A stretch of DNA of 64,000 nucleotides from ENR-C20 sp942493145 (GTDB taxonomy: Bacteria > Bacillota > Clostridia > Acetivibrionales > DTU013). The stretch covers positions 992,001 to 1,056,000 of the forward strand of contig OW818679.1 in assembly GCA_942493145.1 (NCBI GenBank), in the 5' to 3' direction. The notes beneath the pieces were generated by a model that was not told where the DNA came from, did not search any database, and saw nothing but the letters and a program-made list of their open reading frames with translations. Positions 31,153 to 40,078 of the stretch are shown here, one piece after another. Each line of letters starts with the position of its first letter. The first letter of the stretch is position 1. A program made the translations under genes and the position numbers.

Positions 31153-32565
31153 ATGCAAAAGAATAAAGGATTATTGTCAATTTCTGCAATTCTAGCGGGT
31201 GTAATAGTCATATTTGTTGTTATTACATATTTTTATGGGAACGATATCAGCAACAGATTTTTTGGAAACAGCGCAGAAAAAACAGGTATAAGTTCAAGTA
31301 CCAACAGTGATACTGATACAAATACTGAAAGTAATGCTGAAACAGTCAATCCTGATGAGGTATCCTCCACTAACACCGGATCAGATAGTCAACCGGTCAA
31401 TTCAACAGACAACACAACAGACAACACAACAGGCAATAATAACGATGCTTCAGGAACTGAACCAGCCGGTAACACCTCCGTTCAATCAGGAGATTCATCA
31501 TCAACTGATGCAACAAGCAGCCAGGGTGCTTCTGACACGGCAGGTTCAAAGGAAATCAAGAAAATTAAGGCAAGAGCGATTTACTTATCAGGAACTTCCG
31601 CCGGATCAACAAAAGTCCTTGACAAGTATATAGACCTGATTAACAAAACAGAATTGAATGCAGTAGTTATAGATGTAAAGGAAGGTGGAAAGGTCAACTA
31701 CAAATCTTCCATTTCATTTATCGCAAATAACAACCTGAGTGTCAATTATTTCGACCCTGAAAAAGTACTTAAAAAGCTACATGACAACAATATCTATGTA
31801 ATTGGCAGAATTGTCTGCTTCAGGGACGATGGACTAGCAAGGGCAAGACCCGAGCTTGCCATAAAAAAAGTGGACGGTACCTTGTGGACTGAAGGAAAAT
31901 TGGGCGGCTGGACCAATCCATACAACGAAGAGGTCTGGAAATATAATATAGAAATTGCTCAGGAAGCAGTCAACCTGGGTTTTGATGAGATACAGTTCGA
32001 CTATGTCAGATTCCCTACTGCTAAGAAATCGGAAGTAAATTACGGAGAACAGTCGCTAACGAAAAAAGAAACAATAAACAGCTTCCTGAAAAAAGCAACA
32101 GAAAAGCTCAGGGACGGAATGGGCGTGCCGGTTGCAGCCGATGTCTTTGGCATCATTGCTGAAAGTAAAAGCGATGGGGAGGCGATAGGCCAGGATCTTG
32201 ATACTGTAGGCCTTGACGTTGACTACATATGCCCGATGGTTTATCCATCTCATTATGCTAAAGGACAGCAGGTCAACGGTGTTACTTTTGCGAAACCGGA
32301 TTTTGAACCATACCAGGTCGTATTGCAGACATTGCTTAAAGCAAAAGACAGAATTTCTGCCATTCCCGACTATAATGCAATTGTAAGGCCATACCTGCAG
32401 GACTTCACGGCATCCTATCTGCGTGAAGGTGATTATCAGGAATATGGTGCAAAGCAAGTGAGAGAGCAGATTCAAGCGGTGTATGATGCCGGATATGAGG
32501 AATGGATCCTCTGGGATGGCAGGAATACATATACTGTTGAGGCATTGGAAGCTGCGACGGAATAA
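31153..32565 (+). CDS. membrane-anchored DUF4015 putative glycoside hydrolase
   Basis: 470 residues. ATG 31153 follows TTGAGGTATCT; the frame extends upstream to 31105 without a ribosome-binding site. An N-terminal TM anchor (SISAILAGVIVIFVVITYFY) leads into a Ser/Thr/Asn-rich linker of about 110 residues, then a TIM-barrel-like DUF4015 domain: KARAIYLSGTSAG, NAVVIDVKEG, GFDEIQFDYVRFP, VAADVFG, DYICPMVYPSHYA and QDFTASYL. The acidic residues in IQFDYVRFP and ADVFG are likely catalytic (inference). It probably acts on cell-wall glycans. A paralogue lies downstream. Confidence 0.85.
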   Translation: MQKNKGLLSISAILAGVIVIFVVITYFYGNDISNRFFGNSAEKTGISSSTNSDTDTNTESNAETVNPDEVSSTNTGSDSQPVNSTDNTTDNTTGNNNDASGTEPAGNTSVQSGDSSSTDATSSQGASDTAGSKEIKKIKARAIYLSGTSAGSTKVLDKYIDLINKTELNAVVIDVKEGGKVNYKSSISFIANNNLSVNYFDPEKVLKKLHDNNIYVIGRIVCFRDDGLARARPELAIKKVDGTLWTEGKLGGWTNPYNEEVWKYNIEIAQEAVNLGFDEIQFDYVRFPTAKKSEVNYGEQSLTKKETINSFLKKATEKLRDGMGVPVAADVFGIIAESKSDGEAIGQDLDTVGLDVDYICPMVYPSHYAKGQQVNGVTFAKPDFEPYQVVLQTLLKAKDRISAIPDYNAIVRPYLQDFTASYLREGDYQEYGAKQVREQIQAVYDAGYEEWILWDGRNTYTVEALEAATE

Positions 32566-32620
32566 CGGTTAATTCTAATACAAGGACTGACTACTCAAAA
32601 AACAAAATTTTATCTTATAT

Positions 32621-32650
32621 AAGGGTGCTATCAACAGGTAGCACCTTTAT
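32621..32650 (+). terminator. intrinsic terminator between the DUF4015 paralogues
   Basis: aagg-gtgcta pairs with tagcac-ctt around tcaacagg, with a short T-rich tail. The two paralogues therefore probably have separate transcripts. Confidence 0.6.
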
Positions 32651-32807
32651 TCATTTAGCATATCTTCGTTCTATCCCACCATATGAAATCACTTTATCAT
32701 AAATTTAATAAAAAGGACTAATAAATACCTCTTATAAAACCAGCCGGTCTACATAAAATACTGAAACAGAGCCAATTCAAAAGAGAAATCAACTGGAGGG
32801 GGACATC

Positions 32808-34025
32808 ATGAAAGCATCATGTAAAGAATCTGCAAAAAAACCAACTAGAGCCTTAAATTCAATTATTATAGCTATAATCAGTACACTTCTTATTCTCACT
32901 GGCTGTACCAGTCCCAAATTACCTGGGGATCAAAACCAGGCCTCACCAACTCCGTCAGCGACTTTATTACCGACTCCTTCTGCAACTGCGCCCGTTGAAA
33001 CACCGCCGGCAACTGCTGCTCCGAAAGTAAAGGCTAAAGCTCTATACCTCACAGGCTGGACGGTAGGGAGCATGAAAAAGGTGCAGCACTTTGTTGAGCT
33101 TGCCCAAAAGACCGAAATCAATTCATATGTAATCGACATAAAGGACGATGATGGTAAAGTAGGATATCAGTCGCAGGTTCCGGAAGTTATGGAGGCTGGT
33201 GCCTGGGAGGTTAAATATGATGTGGACAAGGTTTTGAACGCCTTTCATGATGGAGGTGTGCACATAATCGGCAGGTTGGTCTGTTTTAAGGATCCGATAT
33301 ATTCTGCGAAAAATCCGGGACTGGCGATTGCCAAAGCCGGAGGCGGGCTATGGAAGGAAAATGGCAGGATAAGCTGGTTGAGCCCCTATAAGGAAGAAAA
33401 CTGGGACTACCTTGTCAAAATTGCGAAGGAAGCAGTGGATAAGGGCTTTGACGAGATTCAGTTTGATTATGTCCGCTTCCCAAGTGAAGGTAAAAAGAAA
33501 ACCCAATATTATGGTGACATTGAAAAGAAAAAATACGAGGCAATTAATGAATTCCTTGCTTATGCTAAAAAGGAACTGCCAGGTGTGCCGGTGTCCGCTG
33601 ATGTCTTCGGAATCATATGTGAGAGTCCCTCGGATACGGAGAATATTGGGCAGTATCTTGAGCTCGTCGGAAAGGATATCGATTATATATCTCCCATGGC
33701 ATATCCTTCCCACTATGCGCTGGGACAGACAGTCAACGGTGTCAGGTTCGCAAAACCGGATCTGGATCCCTACGGCGTGGTCTATAATACGCTCGTGAAG
33801 GCAAAAAACAGGATTGCTGCAATACCGGGTAATGAATATAAAGCGAGTGTAAGGCCATATTTGCAGGATTTCACGGCTTCATGGCTGCCTGATGGAACAT
33901 ATGTGAAATATGGTGCAGGACAGGTACGGCAACAGATTAAAGCCGTTTATGATGCTGGATATGAGGAATGGATATTTTGGGATGTTATGAACACCTACGA
34001 CGAGGAGGCCTTTTTGAAAGAATAG
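32808..34025 (+). CDS. DUF4015 putative glycoside hydrolase, lipoprotein paralogue
   Basis: 405 residues. The ATG follows GGAGGGGGACATC. A lipobox (LLILTGC, Cys about residue 33) replaces the TM anchor of the upstream copy, followed by a short Pro/Thr/Ala linker and the same domain: KAKALYLTGWTVG, GFDEIQFDYVRFPSEGK, VSADVFG, DYISPMAYPSHYA, QDFTASWL and a shared C-terminal VYDAGYEEWI. Conservation is high, so this is a tandem duplication with different surface anchoring. Confidence 0.85.
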   Translation: MKASCKESAKKPTRALNSIIIAIISTLLILTGCTSPKLPGDQNQASPTPSATLLPTPSATAPVETPPATAAPKVKAKALYLTGWTVGSMKKVQHFVELAQKTEINSYVIDIKDDDGKVGYQSQVPEVMEAGAWEVKYDVDKVLNAFHDGGVHIIGRLVCFKDPIYSAKNPGLAIAKAGGGLWKENGRISWLSPYKEENWDYLVKIAKEAVDKGFDEIQFDYVRFPSEGKKKTQYYGDIEKKKYEAINEFLAYAKKELPGVPVSADVFGIICESPSDTENIGQYLELVGKDIDYISPMAYPSHYALGQTVNGVRFAKPDLDPYGVVYNTLVKAKNRIAAIPGNEYKASVRPYLQDFTASWLPDGTYVKYGAGQVRQQIKAVYDAGYEEWIFWDVMNTYDEEAFLKE

Positions 34026-34170
34026 ACATCAGATAGACCTATATTCGGGAATAGTCATTGCTTGTTTTCGTTAAACGATATTGAGCTTGTGGGATATAAG
34101 TGATACAATATACAGTACATGGAATTATTCCATATACTAAATATAGTTGTTTTATCGAGGAGGATGCTCT

Positions 34171-37100
34171 ATGAATCTGTCGGATAATGCTGTAAAGGTT
34201 CTTGAAAGAAGGTATCTGTCAAAAGACGAAACCGGCAGGCTGATTGAAGACCCCGAGGGTATGTTCAAAAGGGTGGCGAAGGCCATAGCAGAAGCTGATG
34301 CACCTTATGTTTCTGCATCTGAACTGGAATCAATTGAAAAGGAATTCCTTGAAACAATGACCAATCTGGAATTCCTACCCAATTCACCAACGCTGATGAA
34401 TGCCGGTAGGCCGCTTGGTCAGCTGAGTGCCTGCTTTGTCCTGCCAGTGGAAGATACCATGGAAGGTATATTTGAAACTATAAAAAATGCTGCGTTGATA
34501 CATAAAAGTGGAGGAGGGACCGGTTTCAGCTTTTCAAGGCTCAGGCCAAAAGGAGCGGCAGTCAATTCTACAGGTGGTGTTGCAAGCGGTCCAATAAGCT
34601 TTATGAAGGTTTTCAATTCTGCAACTGAAGCTGTCAAACAGGGCGGCACAAGAAGAGGCGCCAACATGGGCATCCTGAGGGTCGATCATCCGGACATACG
34701 GGAATTTATAACTTGTAAGCAGGATTCCAGCGACATAAACAATTTTAATATAAGTGTTGCCATAACAGAGGATTTCATGAAGGCGGCTGAAAAAAATGCC
34801 CTCTACAACCTGATTGACCCAAGGACAAAAGAAGTGGTCAGACAGGAGAATGCAAAAGAAATATTCGATATGATAATCGATAATGCATGGAATAACGGTG
34901 AGCCGGGAATCATCTTCATTGACCGTCTGAACAAGGACAATGTCACTCCGGAGCTTGGCGAAATCGAGAGCACCAATCCATGTGTAACCGGTGACACGTG
35001 GGTATTCACAAATCACGGGCCCAGGCAGGTGACCGATATTATTGGCAAAGAAGAATTCCTCGCCTTAAATGGGGATTTCCACAAAACAAGTAAAAAAGGC
35101 TTCTTTAAGACAGGAAACAAGACTGTTATCAAATTATGTACGGATAGAGGTTATGAATTAGAGTTAACAAAAGACCATTTGGTTCGCACAGCTATAAGTA
35201 TGTCCAGGTTTTATATAAACGAGGAGTGGAAGGCAGCAGGTGAACTAAAACCAGGAGATAAAATTATTCTTTCAAATAATAGAGACATTAGATGGGATGG
35301 TAAGGGCAACTACAATGAAGGATATCTATTAGGCTTTTTGATTGGCGACGGGACATTGAAAGATGAAGGTGGAGTAATTTGTGTGTGGGGCAATGACGAG
35401 GAGGCAGAATCCCTAATGAAGGCCGCAGGGGAAGCAGCATTTACCCTTCGGCATCGGTCTGATTTCAGAGGTTTTCAGTCTGTTATAGGTGACAGGCAGG
35501 AGCATCGTTTGCGTTTGGCAGCAATTAGGGACTTGGCCGGAGAATTTGGAATTCTGCCAGGAAACAAAAGGTTGACTAATGATATTGAGAAGACAGGATA
35601 CGATTTTTACAGAGGGTTCATTAAGGGATTATTCGATACTGACGGAACCGTTACACGCTCTCAGAATAAGGGGATATCCATAAGGTTGTGGCAGAATGAT
35701 TTGGAATGCCTGAAAGCAGTACAAAGAATGCTGTTGAGACTTGGCATAGCATCAACGATATACGCTGATCGTAAACAAGAGGGTATCAAGTCGATGCCGG
35801 ATGGAAAGGGTGGCCATAAGGATTATGAAATTAAAAATGGTCATGAGTTAGTGATATCTCAGGATAATATTTGTGTATATTCAGAATTGATTGGTTTTGG
35901 AGACATTAAGAAACAGAAACGTTTAAATGAAGCATTAAACAATTATAAGCGTGCATTGAACAGGGAGCGCTTTGTAGCGAATGTAACCGGAATAACTGAA
36001 CAAGGCAAACACGATGTTTATGACGTTCAAATACCGGGGATGAATGCATTTGATGCAAATGGCATCTATGTACACAACTGTGGTGAACAACCCTTGCTTC
36101 CTTACGAAGCATGTAATCTGGGATCTATAAATTTGGGACTTATGATAAAGGAGTCAGATAACAAGCCGGAAGTCGATTACGACAGACTTGGCTCAGTTGT
36201 GAGGAAGGCAGTCCATTTCCTGGATAATGTTATCGACGTTAACAAATACCCTCTGGCAGAAATAGATAAGATGACCAAGGGAACCAGAAAAATCGGACTC
36301 GGGGTTATGGGATGGGCAGATATGCTCTGCAAGCTCGGCATATCGTATAATTCCCAGAAAGCCATCGTTTTGGCTGATAAGCTGATGCACTTCATACAGG
36401 ATGAATCAAAGAAGGAATCCATAGAACTGGCTAAACGGAAAGGCGTCTTTCCTTATTTTGACCAAAGTATCTACAAAGAATTGGGTGTAGAGATTAGGAA
36501 TGCCACTACGACGACTATTGCTCCCACCGGTACTCTGAGCATAATTGCGGGCTGTTCCAGTGGCATCGAGCCTATCTTTGCGATATCATACATCAGGAAT
36601 GTCATGGACAATGACGAGCTTGTTGAAGTAAATCCTCTGTTCAGAGAGATAGCAACAAAAGAAGGCTTCTACACCGAAGATCTGATGAAAAGGATTGCCA
36701 GAAAGGGCACTGTAAAAGACTTTCAGGAGATACCAAAAGCAATACAGAATACATTTGTAACTTCACATGATATTTCGCCGGAATGGCATGTAAAAATGCA
36801 GGCAGCGTTTCAAAAGTATACCGACAATGCAGTTTCAAAAACCGTCAACCTTAGTCATGAAGCGACTAAGGATGATGTACGTGCTGTGTTCGAGCATGCT
36901 TACAACACCATGTGCAAGGGTGTAACCATCTACAGGGATGGCAGCAGGAATATGCAGGTGCTCAACATCGGAGGGGTGAAGGGCAAGGATATGGAAAAAG
37001 CAGCAATACCCACCGAATCACATATAGCGCCCAGGCCCAGGCCGGACATAACCACAGGTTTTACTGAAAAGGTGAAGATTGGTTGTGGAAACCTTTACAT

Positions 37101-37545
37101 AACAGTTAATTATGACGAACACGGTATATGTGAGGTCTTTACCAACACTGGGCGTGCAGGAGGCTGTCCGTCACAATCGGAGGCTACCAGCAGGCTGGTT
37201 TCAATTGCACTCAGGTCCGGCATTGATGCAAAATCAATAGTCGAACAGCTTAAGGGAATCAGATGTCCATCCACCATAAGGCAGAAAGGCCTGAAGGTCA
37301 TGTCCTGCCCAGATGCCATAGGAAGGCTGATTGAAAAGGTTTTGCAGCTCCAGAACGGAAATGTAAACGATAATGGGAACGGAAATGGGAAGGATGAGAT
37401 ATACTCCACAAATTGTGAACCTGAGTGTGCGACATATGAGGTCAATTCTGCAAAGATATCAAAATGCCCTGAATGTGGCAAGGCTGTTGAGCACGAGGGA
37501 GGATGCGTTGTCTGCAGGGACTGTGGATATAGTAAATGCGGGTGA
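34171..37545 (+). CDS. nrdJ: adenosylcobalamin-dependent (class II) ribonucleotide reductase with intein
   Basis: 1124-residue precursor; after protein splicing about 758 residues. Makes deoxyribonucleotides. ATG 34171 follows GAGGAGGATGCTCT. Extein features: Cys88 in LSACFVLP (redox pair), the radical-site motif NP-CGEQPLLPYE split by the intein at residue 271, CNLGSINL, PTGTLSIIAGCSSG, a TSCPD module (KIGCGNLYITVNYDEHG) and a C-terminal zinc-ribbon-like tail with CPECGK and CRDCG. The cysteine that carries the thiyl radical is the first residue after the intein, so the enzyme is inactive until splicing. Confidence 0.96.
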   Translation: MNLSDNAVKVLERRYLSKDETGRLIEDPEGMFKRVAKAIAEADAPYVSASELESIEKEFLETMTNLEFLPNSPTLMNAGRPLGQLSACFVLPVEDTMEGIFETIKNAALIHKSGGGTGFSFSRLRPKGAAVNSTGGVASGPISFMKVFNSATEAVKQGGTRRGANMGILRVDHPDIREFITCKQDSSDINNFNISVAITEDFMKAAEKNALYNLIDPRTKEVVRQENAKEIFDMIIDNAWNNGEPGIIFIDRLNKDNVTPELGEIESTNPCVTGDTWVFTNHGPRQVTDIIGKEEFLALNGDFHKTSKKGFFKTGNKTVIKLCTDRGYELELTKDHLVRTAISMSRFYINEEWKAAGELKPGDKIILSNNRDIRWDGKGNYNEGYLLGFLIGDGTLKDEGGVICVWGNDEEAESLMKAAGEAAFTLRHRSDFRGFQSVIGDRQEHRLRLAAIRDLAGEFGILPGNKRLTNDIEKTGYDFYRGFIKGLFDTDGTVTRSQNKGISIRLWQNDLECLKAVQRMLLRLGIASTIYADRKQEGIKSMPDGKGGHKDYEIKNGHELVISQDNICVYSELIGFGDIKKQKRLNEALNNYKRALNRERFVANVTGITEQGKHDVYDVQIPGMNAFDANGIYVHNCGEQPLLPYEACNLGSINLGLMIKESDNKPEVDYDRLGSVVRKAVHFLDNVIDVNKYPLAEIDKMTKGTRKIGLGVMGWADMLCKLGISYNSQKAIVLADKLMHFIQDESKKESIELAKRKGVFPYFDQSIYKELGVEIRNATTTTIAPTGTLSIIAGCSSGIEPIFAISYIRNVMDNDELVEVNPLFREIATKEGFYTEDLMKRIARKGTVKDFQEIPKAIQNTFVTSHDISPEWHVKMQAAFQKYTDNAVSKTVNLSHEATKDDVRAVFEHAYNTMCKGVTIYRDGSRNMQVLNIGGVKGKDMEKAAIPTESHIAPRPRPDITTGFTEKVKIGCGNLYITVNYDEHGICEVFTNTGRAGGCPSQSEATSRLVSIALRSGIDAKSIVEQLKGIRCPSTIRQKGLKVMSCPDAIGRLIEKVLQLQNGNVNDNGNGNGKDEIYSTNCEPECATYEVNSAKISKCPECGKAVEHEGGCVVCRDCGYSKCG
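34981..36078 (+). mobile_element. LAGLIDADG homing-endonuclease intein in nrdJ
   Basis: 366 in-frame codons between NP and CGEQ. Intein residue 1 is Cys (CVTGDTWVF), block B has TKDH at residues 63-66, and the end is NGIYVHN with penultimate His365 and Asn366. The +1 extein residue is Cys. Two endonuclease motifs are visible: YLLGFLIGDGTL (about 114-126) and FIKGLFDTDGTV (about 213-224), each with its acidic residue, so homing activity may be intact. All splicing residues are present. Confidence 0.95.
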
Positions 37546-37647
37546 TCCCCGGACAAATTGTTAACTTATACAAAGCCGAAAGAATGGGTGTTTGAAGGAA
37601 ATTGATTTAGTTACGTTAACGAGATTTTGTATATTATAATATCTCTG

Positions 37648-37684
37648 AAGTGCAAGATTGCATATTAGGCAGTTTTGCACTTTT
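37648..37684 (+). terminator. putative terminator after nrdJ
   Basis: aagtgcaa pairs with ttgcactt over a 19-nt loop and is followed by TT. It lies 100 bp beyond the stop. The rest of 37546-37840 holds a small aacgg/ccgtt hairpin near 37710 and nothing else recognised. Confidence 0.5.
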
Positions 37685-37840
37685 GATTTATTCACAGCTA
37701 ATAAATTGAAACGGTAAACCGTTAGTTTTTGAGTTACTTACATCATAAACGGATGTCTGACCAAGGGTGTTGAACACATACACAACAAGCAACTTATTTA
37801 CATAATATAAATAGTAATTAGTATCTTATTGGAGGTTGCT

Positions 37841-38197
37841 ATGTATACGGAAATGAATGTTATTAATATGTCGGGGCTTAAACAAAAACATGTTCATGAA
37901 TTTCTAGGAAGCACTCACTTGGCTGAGGCGGGAGAGGATAGACACAATCATCGTTTCGCTGGTGTTACGGGTGAAGCAATTCCTACAGGAAATGGAAGGC
38001 ACTTTCATGATTTCCGTAGTAATACGGATTTCTTCGAAAATCACCATCATATAGTATGTGAGAAAACTGGTGAAGATATAAGATTACCTGAGGGAAAGCA
38101 CATTCATTTTGTAGATTCATTTACAACAGTAGATGATGGTCATAAGCATGAATTTGAATTTGCTTCATTGATAGGACCAAGTCCTATTACAGATTAG
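37841..38197 (+). CDS. YmaF-family histidine-rich protein
   Basis: 118 residues with about 18 histidines placed at intervals (QKHVHEF, RHNHRF, RHFHDF, NHHHIV, KHIHFV, GHKHEF). This His-x-His periodicity is typical of YmaF-like proteins and suggests metal binding. ATG 37841 follows TTGGAGGTTGCT. No TM or signal. Function unknown; in B. subtilis ymaF also lies near the ribonucleotide-reductase genes (recalled), which makes its position after nrdJ notable. Confidence 0.75.
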   Translation: MYTEMNVINMSGLKQKHVHEFLGSTHLAEAGEDRHNHRFAGVTGEAIPTGNGRHFHDFRSNTDFFENHHHIVCEKTGEDIRLPEGKHIHFVDSFTTVDDGHKHEFEFASLIGPSPITD

Positions 38198-38260
38198 TTA
38201 ATACCAGCTGTTGATCTTCAACAACAAAAGCAATTTTTTGATAATGTAGTTTAGTTTGAT

Positions 38261-39499
38261 TTATCCCAAATATCTTTTAACCTTACTAAGGTAATCCGAG
38301 ACGTCATCATATAAACCTGACTGGTTAGCATACTTGACATAATTCTTTATTGTCCTTAACCATTCAACTGTTGAGGGCTTTGTGATATCAATAGCTTTGA
38401 TTAAATCGCGCATTGTCATTTGGCGTTCTATTCCGGTATTCATTATTTCAGAAATTATATCCTCAGTTGCTGTTTCAACGACATTTTCAATGTCTGCACC
38501 TGAATAAAGCTCTGTTTTTTCTGCTAATGTTTCAAAATCAATTGCTTCGATAGGCTTTTCAGCTAATTTCAATTTAAAAATAATTTCTCGGGCTTTTTGA
38601 TCTGGTGGAGAAACAAAGACCAGCTTATCAAACCGTCCGGGACGCTTAAATGCAGGATCAACATCCCAAGGCATATTTGTTGCGCCAATTATTAACAGCT
38701 TATCTGTACTGGTGTTTATTCCTTCTATTTCTGTAAGAAGCTGATCGATTACCGATCTCATATGTTCCGAAGATAGTCTGGATCTGTTAAATCCTATAGA
38801 ATCAAGTTCGTCAAAGAATAAGACACTGGGTTTCTTTGACCTTGCGGTTGAAAAGATATCTGCTACGTTTTGCTCACTTTCACCAATATATTTCGATAAT
38901 ATATCGGTTATATGCACTGGTATAAACTCAGCTTTGCATTCACCAGCTGTAGCTTTGGCTATGAATGTCTTTCCGCAGCCTGGAGGGCCGAAAAGCATGA
39001 TTCCTCCGCCTATTTTTTTCTTAAATTTATCGAAAAGGCCTGGATTGGTAAAAGGCTTGATGATTTTCATGCTTATTGTGTTCTTAAGGGATTCCAGACC
39101 GCCAACATCATTGAAAGTTATGGTTTTATTTTTAAATTGAATTACCTTGTTTGTCTCACAACCACCCTCAATAATAGTAAAAGGAGCATTTTGATATTCT
39201 TCTTCTATTTCTGAATAGTCAATTTCATTTATAGATGTATTAAGTTCCATTTGGTAGTTACTATCCGGGGCATGGGTTACACTAATAGGCTGCATGATTT
39301 GCCCAGAGGTTAGTTTACAAATAGAAGCCATGATTTTGCCTTTTAATTCATCGTCACAATACTTTAAAGATTCTGAAAATGCAAATAAAGCTTCCGGGAT
39401 CTTATTTAGGGATGCATATTCAGAAGCGAGAAGGCATAACGAGGTTGCACTTTGAGGGTTTTCCTCGACCAATTTTTTCAATAATTCTAATTTATCCAA
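38261..39499 (-). CDS. AAA+ ATPase with N-terminal TPR-like region
   Basis: 412 residues, TTG start at 39499 after AAGGAGTGCATTT. Residues 1-60 look like TPR helices (SEYASLNKIPEALFAFSESL). The AAA domain resembles the katanin/spastin/VPS4 or FtsH type: FNDVGGLESLK, Walker A GPPGCGKT (171-178), pore-loop SKYIGES, Walker B LFFDELDS (227-234), sensor GATN (272-275) and arginine finger RPGRFD (286-291). It is divergent from a membrane/TPR operon 117 bp away. Role unknown; remodelling a membrane complex made by that operon is a plausible inference. Confidence 0.85.
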   Translation of the reverse strand: MDKLELLKKLVEENPQSATSLCLLASEYASLNKIPEALFAFSESLKYCDDELKGKIMASICKLTSGQIMQPISVTHAPDSNYQMELNTSINEIDYSEIEEEYQNAPFTIIEGGCETNKVIQFKNKTITFNDVGGLESLKNTISMKIIKPFTNPGLFDKFKKKIGGGIMLFGPPGCGKTFIAKATAGECKAEFIPVHITDILSKYIGESEQNVADIFSTARSKKPSVLFFDELDSIGFNRSRLSSEHMRSVIDQLLTEIEGINTSTDKLLIIGATNMPWDVDPAFKRPGRFDKLVFVSPPDQKAREIIFKLKLAEKPIEAIDFETLAEKTELYSGADIENVVETATEDIISEIMNTGIERQMTMRDLIKAIDITKPSTVEWLRTIKNYVKYANQSGLYDDVSDYLSKVKRYLG

Positions 39500-39584
39500 A
39501 AATGCACTCCTTAATTTTGCATTAAATATCTTATTCTTAAATTATACTATATTTTGTCAAATTGTTAAATATTTATATTTTTTT

Positions 39585-39593
39585 TGATATAAT
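39585..39593 (+). promoter_or_regulatory. extended -10 promoter of the membrane/TPR operon
   Basis: TGATATAAT (39585-39593), an extended -10 with no clear -35, 24 bp before the first ATG. Confidence 0.55.
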
Positions 39594-39616
39594 AGCTTTC
39601 GGGAGGGAGCGAAATT

Positions 39617-40078
39617 ATGCAGGAAGAATTATTTAAACCGTCTTTATCATATGATTCTGAAAAAATGGAAACTAAAACATATGATATTAGAAAAATTTTA
39701 TATGTAGCTTTTTTCGGAGGAGTTATACCGACAGTTGCATTAGGTACAAAGAACTCAAAGTGGCTTGGAATAAATAAAAAAATTGTATATGCCCTTATAT
39801 GTGCAGGTGTGTTGATACTGGCAACAAAAATGGTTGTTGTTTCAATGTTTTATTCAAAGTTTATTAATGTTGACAGAAGAGTAATAAACTTAGGATATAA
39901 AGGTCTGTCATTACTGCTGTATTTAGCGTATTATCGTTGTTTTAAATTAAGTTTCAACAAACATACATTTTTGGGGGGCGAAACTACTCCTATCCTTAAA
40001 GATGCGATAATATGGATTTTGATTGGCATCGTAACAGAAGCTGCCTTATTGTATTTTGTTGGGGTGATGTTCAGATAA
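39617..40078 (+). CDS. four-TM membrane protein of unknown family (paralogue 1)
   Basis: 153 residues after GGGAGGGAGCGAAATT. It begins MQEELFKPSLSYDSEK, then has four hydrophobic stretches (about residues 25-45, 50-75, 92-110, 124-150). The same N-terminal pattern (EELxKPSLxY, then a Pro-containing first TM and KNxxWL) recurs in the third gene of this operon, so the two are paralogues. It shares one base with the next ATG (TAATG). No family recognised. Confidence 0.7.
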   Translation: MQEELFKPSLSYDSEKMETKTYDIRKILYVAFFGGVIPTVALGTKNSKWLGINKKIVYALICAGVLILATKMVVVSMFYSKFINVDRRVINLGYKGLSLLLYLAYYRCFKLSFNKHTFLGGETTPILKDAIIWILIGIVTEAALLYFVGVMFR

